From contig NC_061794.1 of NCBI RefSeq assembly GCF_021462225.1, positions 15,517,784-15,581,783 of the forward strand: a DNA stretch of 64,000 nt, written 5' to 3'. This DNA is from Girardinichthys multiradiatus (lineage: Eukaryota; Chordata; Actinopteri; Cyprinodontiformes; Goodeidae). The notes under the pieces are model-generated. The model had not been told where the DNA came from. It did not search any database and saw only the letters and a list, made by a program, of their open reading frames with translations. Positions 36,801-42,169 of this stretch are shown piece after piece (positions within the stretch are counted from its first letter, which is position 1; each line of letters starts with the position of its first letter). A program made the position numbers and the translations under genes.

Positions 36801-36957
36801 GAGATGAACTAAGTTTCTGAAAAGAAGGCTTCGGTTTAAAATACCTGCTGGATCGCCAACCATTGACAGTGGGTCCATGGACCATGAGCTCCTTGGCACT
36901 GAAGTTATCTTCATGACTTGAAGAGTTGACCACAGTGAATCCTGTCTTCTTGGGCAT
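622..36957 (-). CDS. cep104: cep104, centrosomal protein 104 (partial gene, 13 coding exons, 3' end off window)
   Basis: Conceptual joining of the coding exons listed separately gives 2046 nt, or 682 codons, with compatible phases at all junctions. Human CEP104 is about 925 residues, so the C-terminal zinc fingers lie beyond the left edge. Expected domains are an N-terminal jelly-roll fold (about 1-145), a coiled coil (about 195-295) and a TOG array (about 440-670). Clear matches to the family include MPKKTGF at the start, RIRKLQLLAHQ, NEKTGFKARELKSV, DDLAFDMYQDPEVA, KLKQAIADLQKV, EKEDYDLAKKKK, PYDERPLPAL, GEPEPLTEKALREA and LLTRTGDS. CEP104 is known to act at centrioles and ciliary tips with CP110, EB1 and tubulin; human mutations cause Joubert syndrome. 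The gene is stretched over 37 kb because its introns are full of transposons. Confidence 0.95.
823..4220. other. cep104 intron, unique-looking AT-rich DNA
   Basis: No coding similarity, RNA gene or recognisable transposon was seen in this part of the intron. Short open frames on both strands lack support. Confidence 0.45.
4221..4581 (-). mobile_element. tRNA-headed SINE with 8-bp target duplication
   Basis: In minus orientation the element starts with a tRNA-like head containing a degenerate B box (GGTTTGATTCC). It continues through a body shared with copies at 13.7 and 53.9 kb and ends AAAATGACTGACTGACTG. The octamer CAATATCT flanks it at 4213-4220 and 4582-4589, consistent with a target-site duplication. 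Its body is nearly colinear with the other copies. Confidence 0.8.
4590..5864. other. cep104 intron, nothing recognised
   Basis: AT-rich sequence with no supported gene or repeat. Confidence 0.4.
5865..6041 (-). CDS. cep104: cep104 exon, TOG domain (residues 557-615)
   Basis: 177 nt, phase 0, from TTGTTTAG to ACG/GTAAAG. It encodes EIAVLKDVRALQIIPVEL, then VKPFKSNFPSRLAQSRAE and GFTLENVIT. It matches the CEP104 segment after the LLTRTGDS exon. Confidence 0.92.
6307..6775 (+). mobile_element. possible L1-like LINE 3' end
   Basis: An open frame at 6307-6627 resembles the C-terminal tail of L1/Tx1-type reverse transcriptases in its aromatic-basic composition (KMFPSVDTP and FYLAWQSVIDY). It is followed at 6739-6770 by an AATAAA signal and an A-rich tail. 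The family match is by eye only and weak. Confidence 0.35.
7994..9561 (-). mobile_element. Tc1-like DD34E transposon, copy 1, full length
   Basis: The 1568-bp element is flanked by TA. The left end reads CGGGTCCTTCTC and the right end GAGAAGGACCTG. Terminal inverted repeats of about 200 bp contain an outer and an inner ATTAGCATAT-type repeat (IR/DR organisation). It carries one intact transposase frame on the minus strand and is the same length as copy 2. Confidence 0.93.
8271..9233 (-). CDS. Tc1-like transposase, copy 1 (320 aa, intact)
   Basis: This is a cut-and-paste DNA transposase. An N-terminal paired-type helix-turn-helix (KTQKEISERIGCSQSAVSRH, about 24-43) is followed by a basic, NLS-like GRKRCGRK. 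The catalytic core has D134 (LFSDESKF), D224 (FQHD) and E259 (SPDLNPIENLW), which is DD34E spacing. The second motif reads HDLVPGHSAK where copy 2 has HDLAPAHSAK, so activity may be reduced. The length is slightly below the usual 340 residues. The frame is uninterrupted, implying recent insertion in cep104 intron DNA. Confidence 0.93.
   Translation of the reverse strand: MGKTADLTAVQKATIDTLKQEGKTQKEISERIGCSQSAVSRHLSGKSVGRKRCGRKCCTTRRGDRTLRKIVEKGRFQTLGDLQKQWTDSGVETSRATMYRRVQEMGYRCRIPQTWATEKQHWTVAQWSKVLFSDESKFCMSFGNQGARVWRKTGEKEMPKCQKSSVKYPQSVMVWGAVSAAGVGPLCFIKGRVNAASYQEILEHFMLPSAEKLYGDEDFIFQHDLVPGHSAKTTGKWFTDHGITVLNWPANSPDLNPIENLWDIVKRTLRDSRPNTLDELKAAIEASWASIRPQQCHRLIASMPRRIEAVISAKGFLTKY
9841..11559. 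other. cep104 intron with one dispersed repeat
   Basis: The segment about 9848-9900 (ACAACATTTAATTTCCCTTT onward) recurs at 53.16 kb as a LINE 3' tail. The segment 10784-10980 resembles 24125-24330. The remainder is AT-rich with no gene seen. Confidence 0.45.
10784..10980 (+). repeat. unclassified dispersed repeat, copy A
   Basis: This is similar over about 200 bp to 24125-24330 in the same orientation. Shared strings include AAACTAAAG, GAGCTCCA/AAGCTCCA, CTACAGTT, GAGCAGATAG and CTGACTAA. The class is unknown. Confidence 0.5.
11560..12140 (+). repeat. dispersed fish repeat, retroelement-like 3' region
   Basis: It contains GGCAGATGGCCGCTCACAC and GGTTCTGCTGGAGGTTTCTT, strings that I recognise from a very common teleost interspersed repeat. 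It ends in an AATAAA-containing, ATTGAATTGA-rich tail just before the second Tc1-like element. Its superfamily is not determined. Confidence 0.45.
12147..13714 (-). mobile_element. Tc1-like DD34E transposon, copy 2, full length
   Basis: A TA-flanked element of 1568 bp whose ends CAGGTCCTTCTC and GAGAAGGACCTG are perfect inverses. It has the same IR/DR ends and gene as copy 1, with few differences. Its right TA directly abuts a SINE body at 13717. Confidence 0.95.
12424..13386 (-). CDS. Tc1-like transposase, copy 2 (320 aa, intact)
   Basis: Intact transposase with the same domain order as copy 1: helix-turn-helix, basic segment, and DD34E core with D134, D224 (FQHDLAPAHSAK) and E259. Compared with copy 1 it differs at a handful of residues, for example Y42, K52, A97-W100 and P317. 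The second catalytic motif has the family-typical APAH, so this is the better candidate for an active enzyme. The start ATG is shared by both copies. Confidence 0.95.
   Translation of the reverse strand: MGKTADLTAVQKATIDTLKQEGKTQKEISERIGCSQSAVSRYLSGKSVGRKKCGRKRCTTRRGDRTLRKIVEKGRFQTLGDLRKQWTESGVETSRASVHWRVQEMGYRCRIPQTWATEKQHWTVAQWSKVLFSDESKFCMSFGNQGARVWRKTGEKEMPKCQKSSVKYPQSVMVWGAVSAAGVGPLCFIKGRVNAASYQEILEHFMLPFAEKLFGDEDFIFQHDLAPAHSAKTTGKWFTDHGVTVLNWPANSPDLNPIENLWDIVKRTLRDSRPNTLDELKAAIEASWASIRPQQCHRLIASMPRRIEAVISAKGFPTKY
13717..14066 (+). mobile_element. tRNA-headed SINE, plus strand, head damaged
   Basis: The body matches the 4.2 and 53.9 kb copies, including GCCTTGCAGCAAGAAGGTCC and the 3' tail GGAATAAGCGGTAGAAAATG plus ACTGACTGA. 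The first bases of the head are missing or altered where it meets the Tc1-like element at 13714. Confidence 0.8.
14067..14879. other. cep104 intron, nothing recognised
   Basis: AT-rich intronic DNA without supported genes. Short open frames here are antisense to the SINE or random. Confidence 0.4.
14880..15560 (+). mobile_element. non-LTR retrotransposon fragment (RT C-terminal part)
   Basis: A broken plus-strand frame contains LFITFMDRISRRSQGPEV, LLFVDDVILLA (reverse-transcriptase catalytic FxDD) and VEEFKYLWVLFTCEGRMERE. It matches the second LINE copy at 16.6-18.4 kb. It is truncated at both ends, with stops and frameshifts after 15368. The clade (L2- or RTE-like) is not assigned. Confidence 0.8.
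15995..16168 (-). CDS. cep104: cep104 exon, TOG domain (residues 499-556)
   Basis: 174 nt, phase 0, from CCCTTAG to CAG/GTATTG. It encodes VFHASLNLLRLMLSQVI, then THCLEQTFPNLLTRTGDS and AAAITLIQ. The LLTRTGDS motif is highly conserved in CEP104. Confidence 0.93.
16169..16559. other. cep104 intron, nothing recognised
   Basis: Short AT-rich intron segment between the exon at 16168 and the LINE. Confidence 0.4.
16560..18415 (+). mobile_element. non-LTR retrotransposon, internally deleted, same family as 14.9 kb copy
   Basis: The 5' region carries an endonuclease-like start (LALGMWNVTSL) and later LLGDFNAHVGND (APE-type endonuclease). It then gives VDLEKAFDHIPRGVL, GLRQGCPLSPILFITFMD and LLFADDVVLLAS of the reverse transcriptase, and a C-terminal tail to LPPRPDPG. 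It ends in GGATAAGCGG followed by an ATGGATTAATG-type tail. It is about 1.85 kb where a full element should be about 3 kb or more, with several frame breaks. GC content is clearly higher than in the surrounding intron. Confidence 0.85.
18416..20292. other. cep104 intron, nothing recognised
   Basis: No coding exon, RNA gene or confidently recognisable repeat was found in this AT-rich stretch. Confidence 0.4.
20293..20460 (-). CDS. cep104: cep104 exon, TOG domain (residues 443-498)
   Basis: 168 nt, phase 0, from TTTCTCAG to TCT/GTGAGT. It encodes VACAYSKTWCYREDALLA followed by helical HEAT-like sequence ending KKALLDKVSS. This is the first helix pair of the tubulin-binding TOG array. Confidence 0.92.
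20599..20742 (-). mobile_element. decayed tRNA-derived SINE
   Basis: Read on the minus strand it has a tRNA-like head (GTGGTAGAGCGGCTGACC and a degenerate GGTTAGAATCC B box) followed by a CT-rich tail (CCCTCTTCTTCTCTC). This is the same layout as the clean copy at 56.8 kb. Confidence 0.6.
20796..21290 (+). mobile_element. decayed Tc1-like remnant
   Basis: It contains CAGCAGGGACAGGCCAGCTG and GGTCAGAG, AAAGCATATTCATTTGACAG, and CAAGATCTAAATCAAATTAG-type strings that line up with parts of a transposase gene of the family also seen at 27.6-29.0 kb. No frame remains. Confidence 0.5.
21496..21711 (-). CDS. cep104: cep104 exon (residues 371-442)
   Basis: 216 nt, phase 0, from GCTGACAG to CTG/GTAAAA. 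It contains VPYDERPLPAL near the start and GEPEPLTEKALREA followed by GLPIEAFGERL near the end. Both are characteristic CEP104 segments just before the TOG domain. Confidence 0.93.
22332..22856. mobile_element. MITE with GTGTCCAAA / TTTGGACAC inverted ends
   Basis: The left end reads CATTGGTGTCCAAACC and the right end GCACTTTGGACACCCCAGG; these are imperfect inverses. This style of end is common in hAT-like fish MITEs. A clear 8-bp target duplication was not found, so the superfamily is tentative. A perfect 15-bp stem hairpin lies inside at about 22789-22825. Confidence 0.55.
22959..23186 (-). CDS. cep104: cep104 exon, low-complexity linker (residues 295-370)
   Basis: 228 nt, phase 0, from GGCATCAG to AAT/GTAAGC. 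It encodes a Pro/Ser-rich linker (GPPPLLLPSPADSSAPTKP onward) joining the coiled coil to the TOG region. Conservation is poor here, as expected for this part of the protein. The placement rests on splice sites and phase. Confidence 0.8.
23308..23454 (-). CDS. cep104: cep104 exon, coiled coil (residues 246-294)
   Basis: 147 nt, phase 0 at both ends, from CTTCCAG to GAT/GTGACA. It encodes VGERLARYDVEKKCAIEK, then EDYDLAKKKKELMDEY and RMSVYQQLEVHNLLD. The EKEDYDLAK motif is diagnostic for CEP104. Confidence 0.93.
24000..25920. other. cep104 intron with one dispersed repeat
   Basis: Apart from the repeat at 24125-24330, no gene or element was recognised. Open frames are short and unsupported. 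Confidence 0.4.
24125..24330 (+). repeat. unclassified dispersed repeat, copy B
   Basis: Partner of 10784-10980. Both copies run through GGTGTG...AACTAAAG, a central TTTTAAA(G/A)CTACAGTT block, and GAGCAGATAG(T/C)CTGACTAA. Confidence 0.5.
25921..26089 (-). CDS. cep104: cep104 exon, start of coiled coil (residues 189-245)
   Basis: 169 nt from a CATTCAG acceptor to AAG/GTAGAT. It encodes KSSSISQFDDLAFDMYQD, then PEVAHIIRLLDQKKQDVVQ and KLKQAIADLQK. This is the conserved charged helix of CEP104. A nearer acceptor (CTCCCAG at 26068) would break the frame with the preceding exon, so the farther one was chosen. Confidence 0.92.
26640..27050 (+). mobile_element. decayed Tc1/mariner-type remnant (transposase C-terminus)
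   Basis: Plus-strand translation around 26860-26930 gives LQEEWDAMTQQIISRLVNSM and then MRC, the conserved C-terminal region of a Tc1-like transposase. Upstream sequence is eroded and no full frame exists. Confidence 0.6.
27328..27404 (-). CDS. cep104: cep104 exon (residues 164-189)
   Basis: 77 nt between a CCCCCAG acceptor and a GG/GTGAGG donor. It encodes PSRDQLIEQYLYSTQQEAA and then LDTTFMG. The exit phase (two bases) fits the next exon only if that exon starts at 26089, and this fixes both boundaries. Confidence 0.85.
27571..28960 (+). mobile_element. decayed Tc1-like transposon with a later insertion
   Basis: It starts with a TIR-like TACAGTGCCTTGTAAAAATA. It includes eroded transposase segments (AAGATGGATGAAGCTAGATA; CAGCAGGACAACAACCTAAA) and ends near GCATGCAAATACTTTTG. 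An unrelated block at about 28530-28735, ending AGTTTGACACCCCTGG, interrupts it and looks like part of another MITE. Confidence 0.65.
28961..30671. other. cep104 intron, nothing recognised
   Basis: AT-rich DNA up to the solo LTR. No supported feature. Confidence 0.4.
30676..32124 (+). mobile_element. solo LTR, 1449 bp, with 4-bp target duplication
   Basis: The element begins TGTTGG, ends TTACA, and is bounded on both sides by TGCC (30672-30675 and 32125-32128). It contains a promoter-like ACTATATAAGGA near 30811 and GC-rich leader sequence after it, then ATAAA signals in the right half. No internal coding region or second LTR is present. A 4-bp duplication and TG...CA ends suit a gypsy- or gammaretrovirus-like LTR. 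Confidence 0.72.
32490..32552 (-). CDS. cep104: cep104 short exon (residues 143-163)
   Basis: A 63-nt exon, phase 0 at both ends, between TTTTTCAG and GTG/GTAAGT. It encodes VALVAINVLGDSLDGSTFHTV, written here with a break only in reading: VALVAINVLG then DSLDGSTFHTV. It matches the VALVAIN segment after the CEP104 jelly roll. Confidence 0.88.
32650..33380 (+). mobile_element. decayed Tc1-like transposon, same family as the split element at 7-9.8 kb
   Basis: The 5' part contains CACACCCAGGCCTTATTACA and the coding part a CATCATGCTCCAATCTAAAG start-like region, a degenerate helix-turn-helix region and CACAAAAGACCCCAGAGCAA. It is truncated on the right at about 33380 and has no open frame. It shares strings with the minus-strand element at 7-9.8 kb. 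Confidence 0.6.
33473..33611 (-). CDS. cep104: cep104 exon (residues 96-142)
   Basis: 139 nt between an AACAACAG acceptor and a CAG/GTACTC donor. It encodes YVSLSDNEKTGFKAREL, then KSVHVDAIGTYLRITLHR and NHVNRYNHYNQ, closing the jelly-roll domain. The first base completes the glycine codon from the previous exon and the exit is phase 0. Confidence 0.92.
34160..34225 (+). mobile_element. short SINE fragment
   Basis: About 60 bp (TACTCCAGCTTCCTCCCACA onward, ending at GTTAGGTTAGATT) matches the middle of the SINE at 13.8-13.9 kb. Confidence 0.6.
34273..34510 (+). mobile_element. Tc1-like remnant
   Basis: It starts TACAGTGCCTTCC and contains GGTAACTCTGGAAGAGCTGC and CAACAAATCTGGCCTTTATA, matching the family at 27.6 kb and the one ending at the right window edge. 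A large internal deletion joins the terminal repeat directly to mid-gene sequence. Confidence 0.6.
35221..35394 (-). CDS. cep104: cep104 exon, jelly-roll domain (residues 38-96)
   Basis: The exon lies between a TGTACAG acceptor and a GTAAAA donor. It is 174 nt, entered with one base completing the arginine codon and left with two bases of a glycine codon. It encodes CSYPQHLTLQLVERSRIRKL and then LQLLAHQFMIPAKVEFHV, a strong match to the CEP104 N-terminal fold. Confidence 0.92.
35395..36844. other. cep104 intron, nothing recognised
   Basis: AT-rich intron DNA without a supported feature. The segment 34511-35220 is likewise empty. Confidence 0.4.
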
Positions 36958-36971
36958 TCCTCTGATAGACA
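36845..36971 (-). CDS. cep104: cep104 exon with start codon (residues 1-38)
   Basis: The ATG is at 36957-36955 and opens MPKKTGFTVVNSSSHEDNF, which matches the conserved CEP104 N-terminus. The exon begins 14 bases earlier at a TTAG acceptor. It ends AGCAG followed by GTATTT (phase 2), so the arginine codon is split with the next exon. The acceptor is odd: it follows a TA-dinucleotide run and an A-rich tract instead of a polypyrimidine tract. Confidence 0.92.
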
Positions 36972-36973
36972 CT

Positions 36974-36997
36974 AATATATATATATATATATATATT
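36974..36997. repeat. (TA)n microsatellite at a cep104 splice acceptor
   Basis: An uninterrupted TA run followed by a T-rich tract (A-rich on the gene strand) sits immediately before the acceptor of the start-codon exon. Confidence 0.9.
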
Positions 36998-37440
36998 TAT
37001 TTATTTTTTTTTTTACAAAGCAGTCATATCATGAACCAAAAACTAAACTAAATAAAATAGGACATAACTAGACTTTGTGAAATGATATATCTTTAGAATA
37101 TATTTTAGCTATGCTTTAGAAGCTGCTGAAGTTAGCAATTCTGTAAAAACATTAGAATATATAAAACACTTTTGGGTCGATGTGAGAGGGAGTAAAAACG
37201 CTAAAATGTTTCATTAAGTGCTGGTTTGTGTATTGTCAGCTGCACAACAAATCTATATAACATTTACGTGCACTTCTCTTCATACATAAGACACAGACTA
37301 GCTATACATAACATTCCTAAATACAAGAAGTGATACATTTTTACTGACTTAAACGTATAAACTGGGTGGGAGTGCATAAGCTAACCCCTAATAACTCGTC
37401 CATCTGCCAACATAGCTAATCTCATCTAGTCTAACAGTAC

Positions 37441-37560
37441 CTGAGGACTTCATCGGCTAAAATGCGGAAAAAGTACCGACAACCGCGAGTCTTTATCCGC
37501 TATTCTTTGTGAGCGCACAGCTGAGAGTACAACAACCTTCTCTTGGGCATTTTGATGACA
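37441..37560 (-). other. cep104: cep104 5' untranslated exon
   Basis: On the minus strand the sequence CCTCAG is followed by a GTACTG donor at 37440, giving a non-coding first exon ending at 37441. The 5' boundary is a guess because no transcript is visible. The next exon begins at 36971 with an ATTAG acceptor 14 bases before the start codon. Confidence 0.55.
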
Positions 37561-37680
37561 TCTTACCAGAAACATTACAGAATTAATGACGTCTCGCAGT
37601 CCCATCTCATCTCCATAACCACCGCTGACAACAACCTTTCCTCACATGCGCAGTAGGCGAGCCTCAAAGGATTGTGGTTT
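37441..37680 (-). promoter_or_regulatory. cep104 promoter region, TATA-less
   Basis: This stretch is richer in CpG than its surroundings. It contains an NRF1-like ATGCGCAG core near 37646-37653 and a CRE-like TGACGTCT at 37587-37594. No TATA box is seen. It lies directly upstream of the inferred untranslated exon. The transcription start is not determined. Confidence 0.5.
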
Positions 37681-37981
37681 ATGTAGTTGTTATTTAACAT
37701 TGTTTTTTAAATTTATTTCCATTTTATAGATTTGAGGGACTCTACTCAACTTCATCATATTATTTTTTTTATATAATTCAAAACTAGTTATTTAGGCATA
37801 TGTTAAGATTTCTGTGAATTTTATAGCGTAAATTTAACATGGAGTTGTGAAAATAAAGGCTTAACTTATAGCCAACAAAAAATGTATACCACCCTATCTA
37901 AACAGAATGCGTACGCTAAGTAACTTTTACATAATTTCTGTATAGATAGCTTTGAAATCCCAAGGGAAGGAATGTGTGTTG

Positions 37982-37988
<7 letters not shown>

Positions 37989-38040
<52 letters not shown>
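37989..38040. repeat. poly(G) run of 52 bases
   Basis: A pure G homopolymer occupies 37989-38040, about 0.4 kb upstream of the cep104 promoter. On the gene strand it is poly(C). Length may be an assembly estimate. Confidence 0.95.
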
Positions 38041-38043
<3 letters not shown>

Positions 38044-39039
38044 GCTTGACATCTTAAAACAAATTAATCAATCAAATGTAACAAAAGTTACAGAAGGTAG
38101 AATAGGAAACATGCTACAATACAATACAATTTAAACTATGTAAAAACAGAATAAGTATAACTAATTCTAACTAGTCATATCAAATGTAGAACTTGTGAAA
38201 GGCAATCGCTATAAGAAAAAGCACCAATGACAAATATAAACAATTTAGACATAAGACGAATAAGTTAAGTTAAAACATAAATTTATTATTATTATCATTT
38301 ATTTTATGAATGGATCTAAGATAATGCGAAAAGCTAGATAAAAAATTAATTAAGATTAAATTAATAATGCAATAGAACAAAATCATGTGAAATTTAAGTA
38401 AAATAATCTTTTATCTGATGTTGCAGTGTGATAGGTGGTTAAAAGATACCAATTATTACCTAAGTTAGTTCCAAGACTAACTTAACCTCATTTCCAGATT
38501 CCTCAAGATAATCCTTTGTTCTCAAACAAAAATAACATTGAATGGTAATGTTGCATCATTCTTTTGGTAATTGTTAAACATCTTTTATTCATTTGTTTAT
38601 ATAGAGTTCATTGGTCTTCCTCATTCTTTCATTTTGCTTGGTAGTTTTAGTTGGATTGTTCTAGTATATTAAAGAGATTGTTGACTGAAATATGTCTTTG
38701 AGTTGACTTATTTTTGTTAATGATTCTTGTATTTTAAGAAATTGTGTGAATTTATTACACGTGTGCAGAGTTTTGTTGTTCAGTAATGTCAGAGCTTGGC
38801 TCAACCCTTTCACTATTGTCCTAATACCACCACCTTGTTGAGCTGGTTTTCACAGGACAATACTTAACAGACTGAATTATTATTTAATAAAATATTAATA
38901 TTAAATAATATAATCATAATAATAATCAGAACACAGTGCAATACTAGCACGAGATAGCAAATGCATTGACAGGCATTGTAGGAGTGGAGAACATTTCAAA
39001 TTATGTAATAATACAAGCACCAGACCAGGAAACTCAAAC
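38041..39039. other. intergenic AT-rich DNA
   Basis: Upstream of cep104. It holds AT-rich simple sequence, including ATAATA-rich DNA near 38880-38930. No gene is seen. Confidence 0.45.
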
Positions 39040-39345
39040 GCATGTACACTGTCATGAAAAGACTCTCTAAATGTGGGCTGACCCTAAACTCGAAAATGTC
39101 AGTTTAACAAGGACAGACTTGTTTTCATAAGAATACTGCTGACAACAAGGGTATCAGCCCAACAGAAGAAAGAGTGAGAGTTGTAGCAGAAGCTAAAGAG
39201 CCAAATAATACTGCAGAAGTAAAAAGCTTTCTTGAACTGGTAGGTTTCAGCAGCAGATTCACACTACAGTTTGCAACACTCTCTGAGCCACTAAGACGTT
39301 TTACTCATGTTATGGAAAATTTTAGTGCCTTGCTCAAAATCCTTG
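39040..39345 (+). pseudogene. Ty3/gypsy-type pol fragment
   Basis: Plus-strand translation gives MKRLSKCGLTLNSKMSV, a stop, then GISPTEERVRVVAEAKEP, NNTAEVKSFLELVGFSSRF and LSEPLRRFTH. This is the stretch between reverse transcriptase and RNase H of gypsy retrotransposons. No LTRs or other domains accompany it. Confidence 0.75.
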
Positions 39346-39508
39346 GTTTATGACTGAAACTCTGCAGGACCTGATAAAAGTATTTGGACCCCTTCTGTGT
39401 TCTGTTACAGACTTGATCCATAGCAAGGGTCAGGACATGTGGATCTGTTTAGTCTTAGCGAGATGGCTCCTCAGTCTTCTTCAGAGCACTTATATGAGAT
39501 AATATCTA

Positions 39509-39576
39509 CAGGGGTTGGACAATGAAACTGAAACACCTGTCATTTTAGTGTGGGAGGTTTCATTGTCCAACCCCTG
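39509..39576. mobile_element. 68-bp MITE derived from the DD36E element
   Basis: TA-flanked, with ends CAGGGGTTGGACAATGAAAC and TTGTCCAACCCCTG. Its first 55 bases equal the left end of the element at 39993 apart from one base, and its last part equals that element's right end. The junction falls at the shared heptamer GTTTCAT. Confidence 0.9.
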
Positions 39577-39992
39577 TATGTCACACTGTGTAAGGTTCAA
39601 TTTTCATTGTCAATATGTCTAAGAGAGAATTACAATAGGTTTTACCTCATCTCCCTCACCAGTGAGTCTGGGTCCTATGAGAATCACTTTTAAAGCTGTT
39701 GAAGCTGTAATAAGGAGAATTTTTTCTTTGTTCAGTCAGAATGATTTGGCAGCACTCCTGAGCACATGTCTAATGCTGTAAAAAAATCCTTCTCTATTGC
39801 AAGATTATAAAGCTGATTTGGAGTGACAATCATTGGTCTCTGTCTTGGTAAAAAATGATTTTTCCACAATACTCGAAAAGAGACAACATTTAAATTCGGG
39901 CCAGAACAAAGACACGTATTTCGAGAATGTTTTTGTGATCAACTTTTTATTAATTTATTTTGCCATAACAACCGAAATAATGCACATACTTA

Positions 39993-41262
39993 CAGGGATT
40001 GGACAATGAAACTGAAACACCTGTCATTTTAGTGTGGGAGGTTTCATGGCTAAATTGGACCAGCCTGGTAGCCAGTCTTCATTGATTGCACATTGCACCA
40101 GTAAGAGCAAAGTGTGAAGGTTCAATTAGCAGGGAAAGAGCACAGTTTTGCTCAAAATATTGAAATACACACAACATTATGGGTGACATACCAGAGTTCA
40201 AAAGAGGACAAATTGTTGGTGCATGTCTTGCTGGCGCATTTGTGACCAAGACAGCAAGTCTTTGTGATGTATCAAGAGCCACGGTATCCAGGGTAATATC
40301 AGCATACCACCAAGAAGGACGAACCACATCCAACAGGATTAACTGTGGACGCAAGAGGAAGCTGTCTGAAAGGGATATTCGAGTGCTAACCCGGATTGTA
40401 TCCAAAAAACATAAAACCACGGCTGCCCAAATCATGGCAGAATTAAATGTGCATCTCAACTCTCCTGTTTCCACCAGAACTGGCCGTCGGGAGCTCCACA
40501 GGGTCAATATACACGGCCGGGCTGCTATAGCCAAACTTTTGGTCACTCATGCCAATGCCAAACGTCGGTTTCAATGGTGCAAGGAGCGCAAATCTTGGGC
40601 TGTGGACAATGTGAAACATGTATTGTTCTCTGATGAGTCCACCTTTACTGTTTTCCCCACATCCGGGAGAGTTACGGTGTGGAGAAGCCCCAAAGAAGCG
40701 TACCACCCAGACTGTCGCATGCCCAGAGTGAAGCCTGGGGGTGGATCAGTGATGGTTTGGGCTGCCATATCATGGCATTCCCTTGGCCCAGTACTTGTGC
40801 TAGATGGGCGCGTCACTGCCTATGACTACCGAACCATTCTTGAGAACCATGTGCATCCAATGGTTCAATCATTGTATCCTGAAGGCGGTGCCGTGTATCA
40901 GGATGACAATGCACCAATACACACAGCAAGACTGGTGAAAGATTGGTTTGATGAACATGAAAGTGAAGTTGAACATCTCCCATGGCCTGCACAGTCACCA
41001 GATCTAAATATTATTGAGCTACTTTGGGGTGTTTTGGAGGAGCGAGTCAGGAAACGTTTTCCTCCACCAGTATCACGTAGTGACCTGGCCACTATCCTGC
41101 AAGAAGAATGGCTTAAAATCCCTCTGACCACTGTGCAGGACTTGTATATGTCATTCCCAAGATGAATTGACGCTGTATTGGCCGCAAAAGGAGGCCCTAC
41201 ACCATACTAATAAATTATTGTGATCTAAAACCAGGTGTTTCAGTTTCATTGTCCAACCCCTG
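39993..41262 (+). mobile_element. Tc1/mariner element of DD36E type, nearly intact
   Basis: A 1270-bp element flanked by TA. The ends are CAGGGATTGGACAATGAAAC and ATTGTCCAACCCCTG. It encodes one transposase on the plus strand that is open except for a late stop. Short inverted ends of about 30 bp set it apart from the 200-bp IR/DR ends of the DD34E elements in cep104. Confidence 0.92.
40179..41216 (+). pseudogene. DD36E Tc1/mariner transposase with a premature stop near the C-terminus
   Basis: The open frame runs 328 residues from the ATG at 40179 to a TGA at 41163-41165. The same frame continues in family-like sequence to a TAA near 41213. Catalytic residues are D152 (LFSDESTF), D243 (YQDDNAPIHTA) and E280 (SPDLNIIELLW), with 36 residues between the last two. 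This matches the DD36E group known as Incomer. A paired-type helix-turn-helix lies at about 21-43 and GRKRK at 57-61. Only about 16 residues are lost to the stop, which is typical of a CGA-to-TGA change. Confidence 0.85.
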
Positions 41263-41529
41263 TATAAGTACATTCATACCATCACACACACATCTCAAAA
41301 CATGTGTAAGCTTTTTATATAAATGGGTGCACACATTAGCTACCATCAAAAAGTTATAAGTGACACCATAAAAGCAGTAAGGTGTCTTCCCCAGGTAAAC
41401 TACAACCTAATAAGCTGACAATCCATAGAATTACATTTGGAGTTGTTTGATGCACTGCAAGGCCTTCTTTGGATCCTCAAAAGAATGTTTAATTCCATCT
41501 GGGAATGTGAAAACAGCACTGCTGGGTAT

Positions 41530-42149
41530 TGTGGAAATATAAATGCCTTATCATTAGTAGCTAAAGCTAAGATATATTTGGGATTTGCTGCTTATAGATT
41601 GATTATTATTAGGAGTTTTTAGTTATGCTTTTGAGAGATAGAAAAATCCTTAAACAGTAGCTTCTAGTGTGGTCACACAACGAGTGTTTATTATTCAAGG
41701 TTAAAGCTTGCAGGTGTTTTCTGTCTGTATCGTAAGAAGCCGGCAGTGTATTAGGGAGGCATGGTACTCCTCTCCCTGAAGATTCCTGAAGACGTGTGGG
41801 AAACATTTATTTAATTAAATGATGAAATGTATCTCTGTTTCTTTGATACTGTTGCTGGGGAGACATCCACAGGCAGAATGATTGTGTATGTGTACTGCAT
41901 AGCAGCGTGGGGTATAAAATGTAATGTAACGCAGCCCCCAAGGAGACAACACACAGACGTTTCCAGGTACCCGTGTAAGTGTGTGTGTCTCCTCTCTGAA
42001 TTCAAATTGGTTTTAATAAACTTGTGGAAACGTATAACTGATCTCTGACTGAGGATTGTCCTTTGGGGTGCCAAATAAAAAGAATCGATGAGAGGTGAGG
42101 AGTAATGTAAGAGTTAACTGACGGCCAGTAAAGTTTTCCTACCTCGACA
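41530..42149 (+). repeat. 5' LTR of the endogenous retrovirus
   Basis: The right end is firm: CA at 42148-42149, two bases before the primer site. A GTATAAAATG TATA box lies near 41911 and an AATAAA signal near 42015. The left end (TGTGG at 41530) is a guess from the TG...CA rule, giving about 620 bp. Confidence 0.6.
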
Positions 42150-42151
42150 GT

Positions 42152-42169
42152 TGGTGCCGTGACCCGGAT
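42152..42169 (+). other. retroviral primer-binding site, tRNA-His type
   Basis: TGGTGCCGTGACCCGGAT differs at one position from the complement of the vertebrate tRNA-His 3' end (which has ACTCGG). It follows the LTR CA by two bases. Confidence 0.8.
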
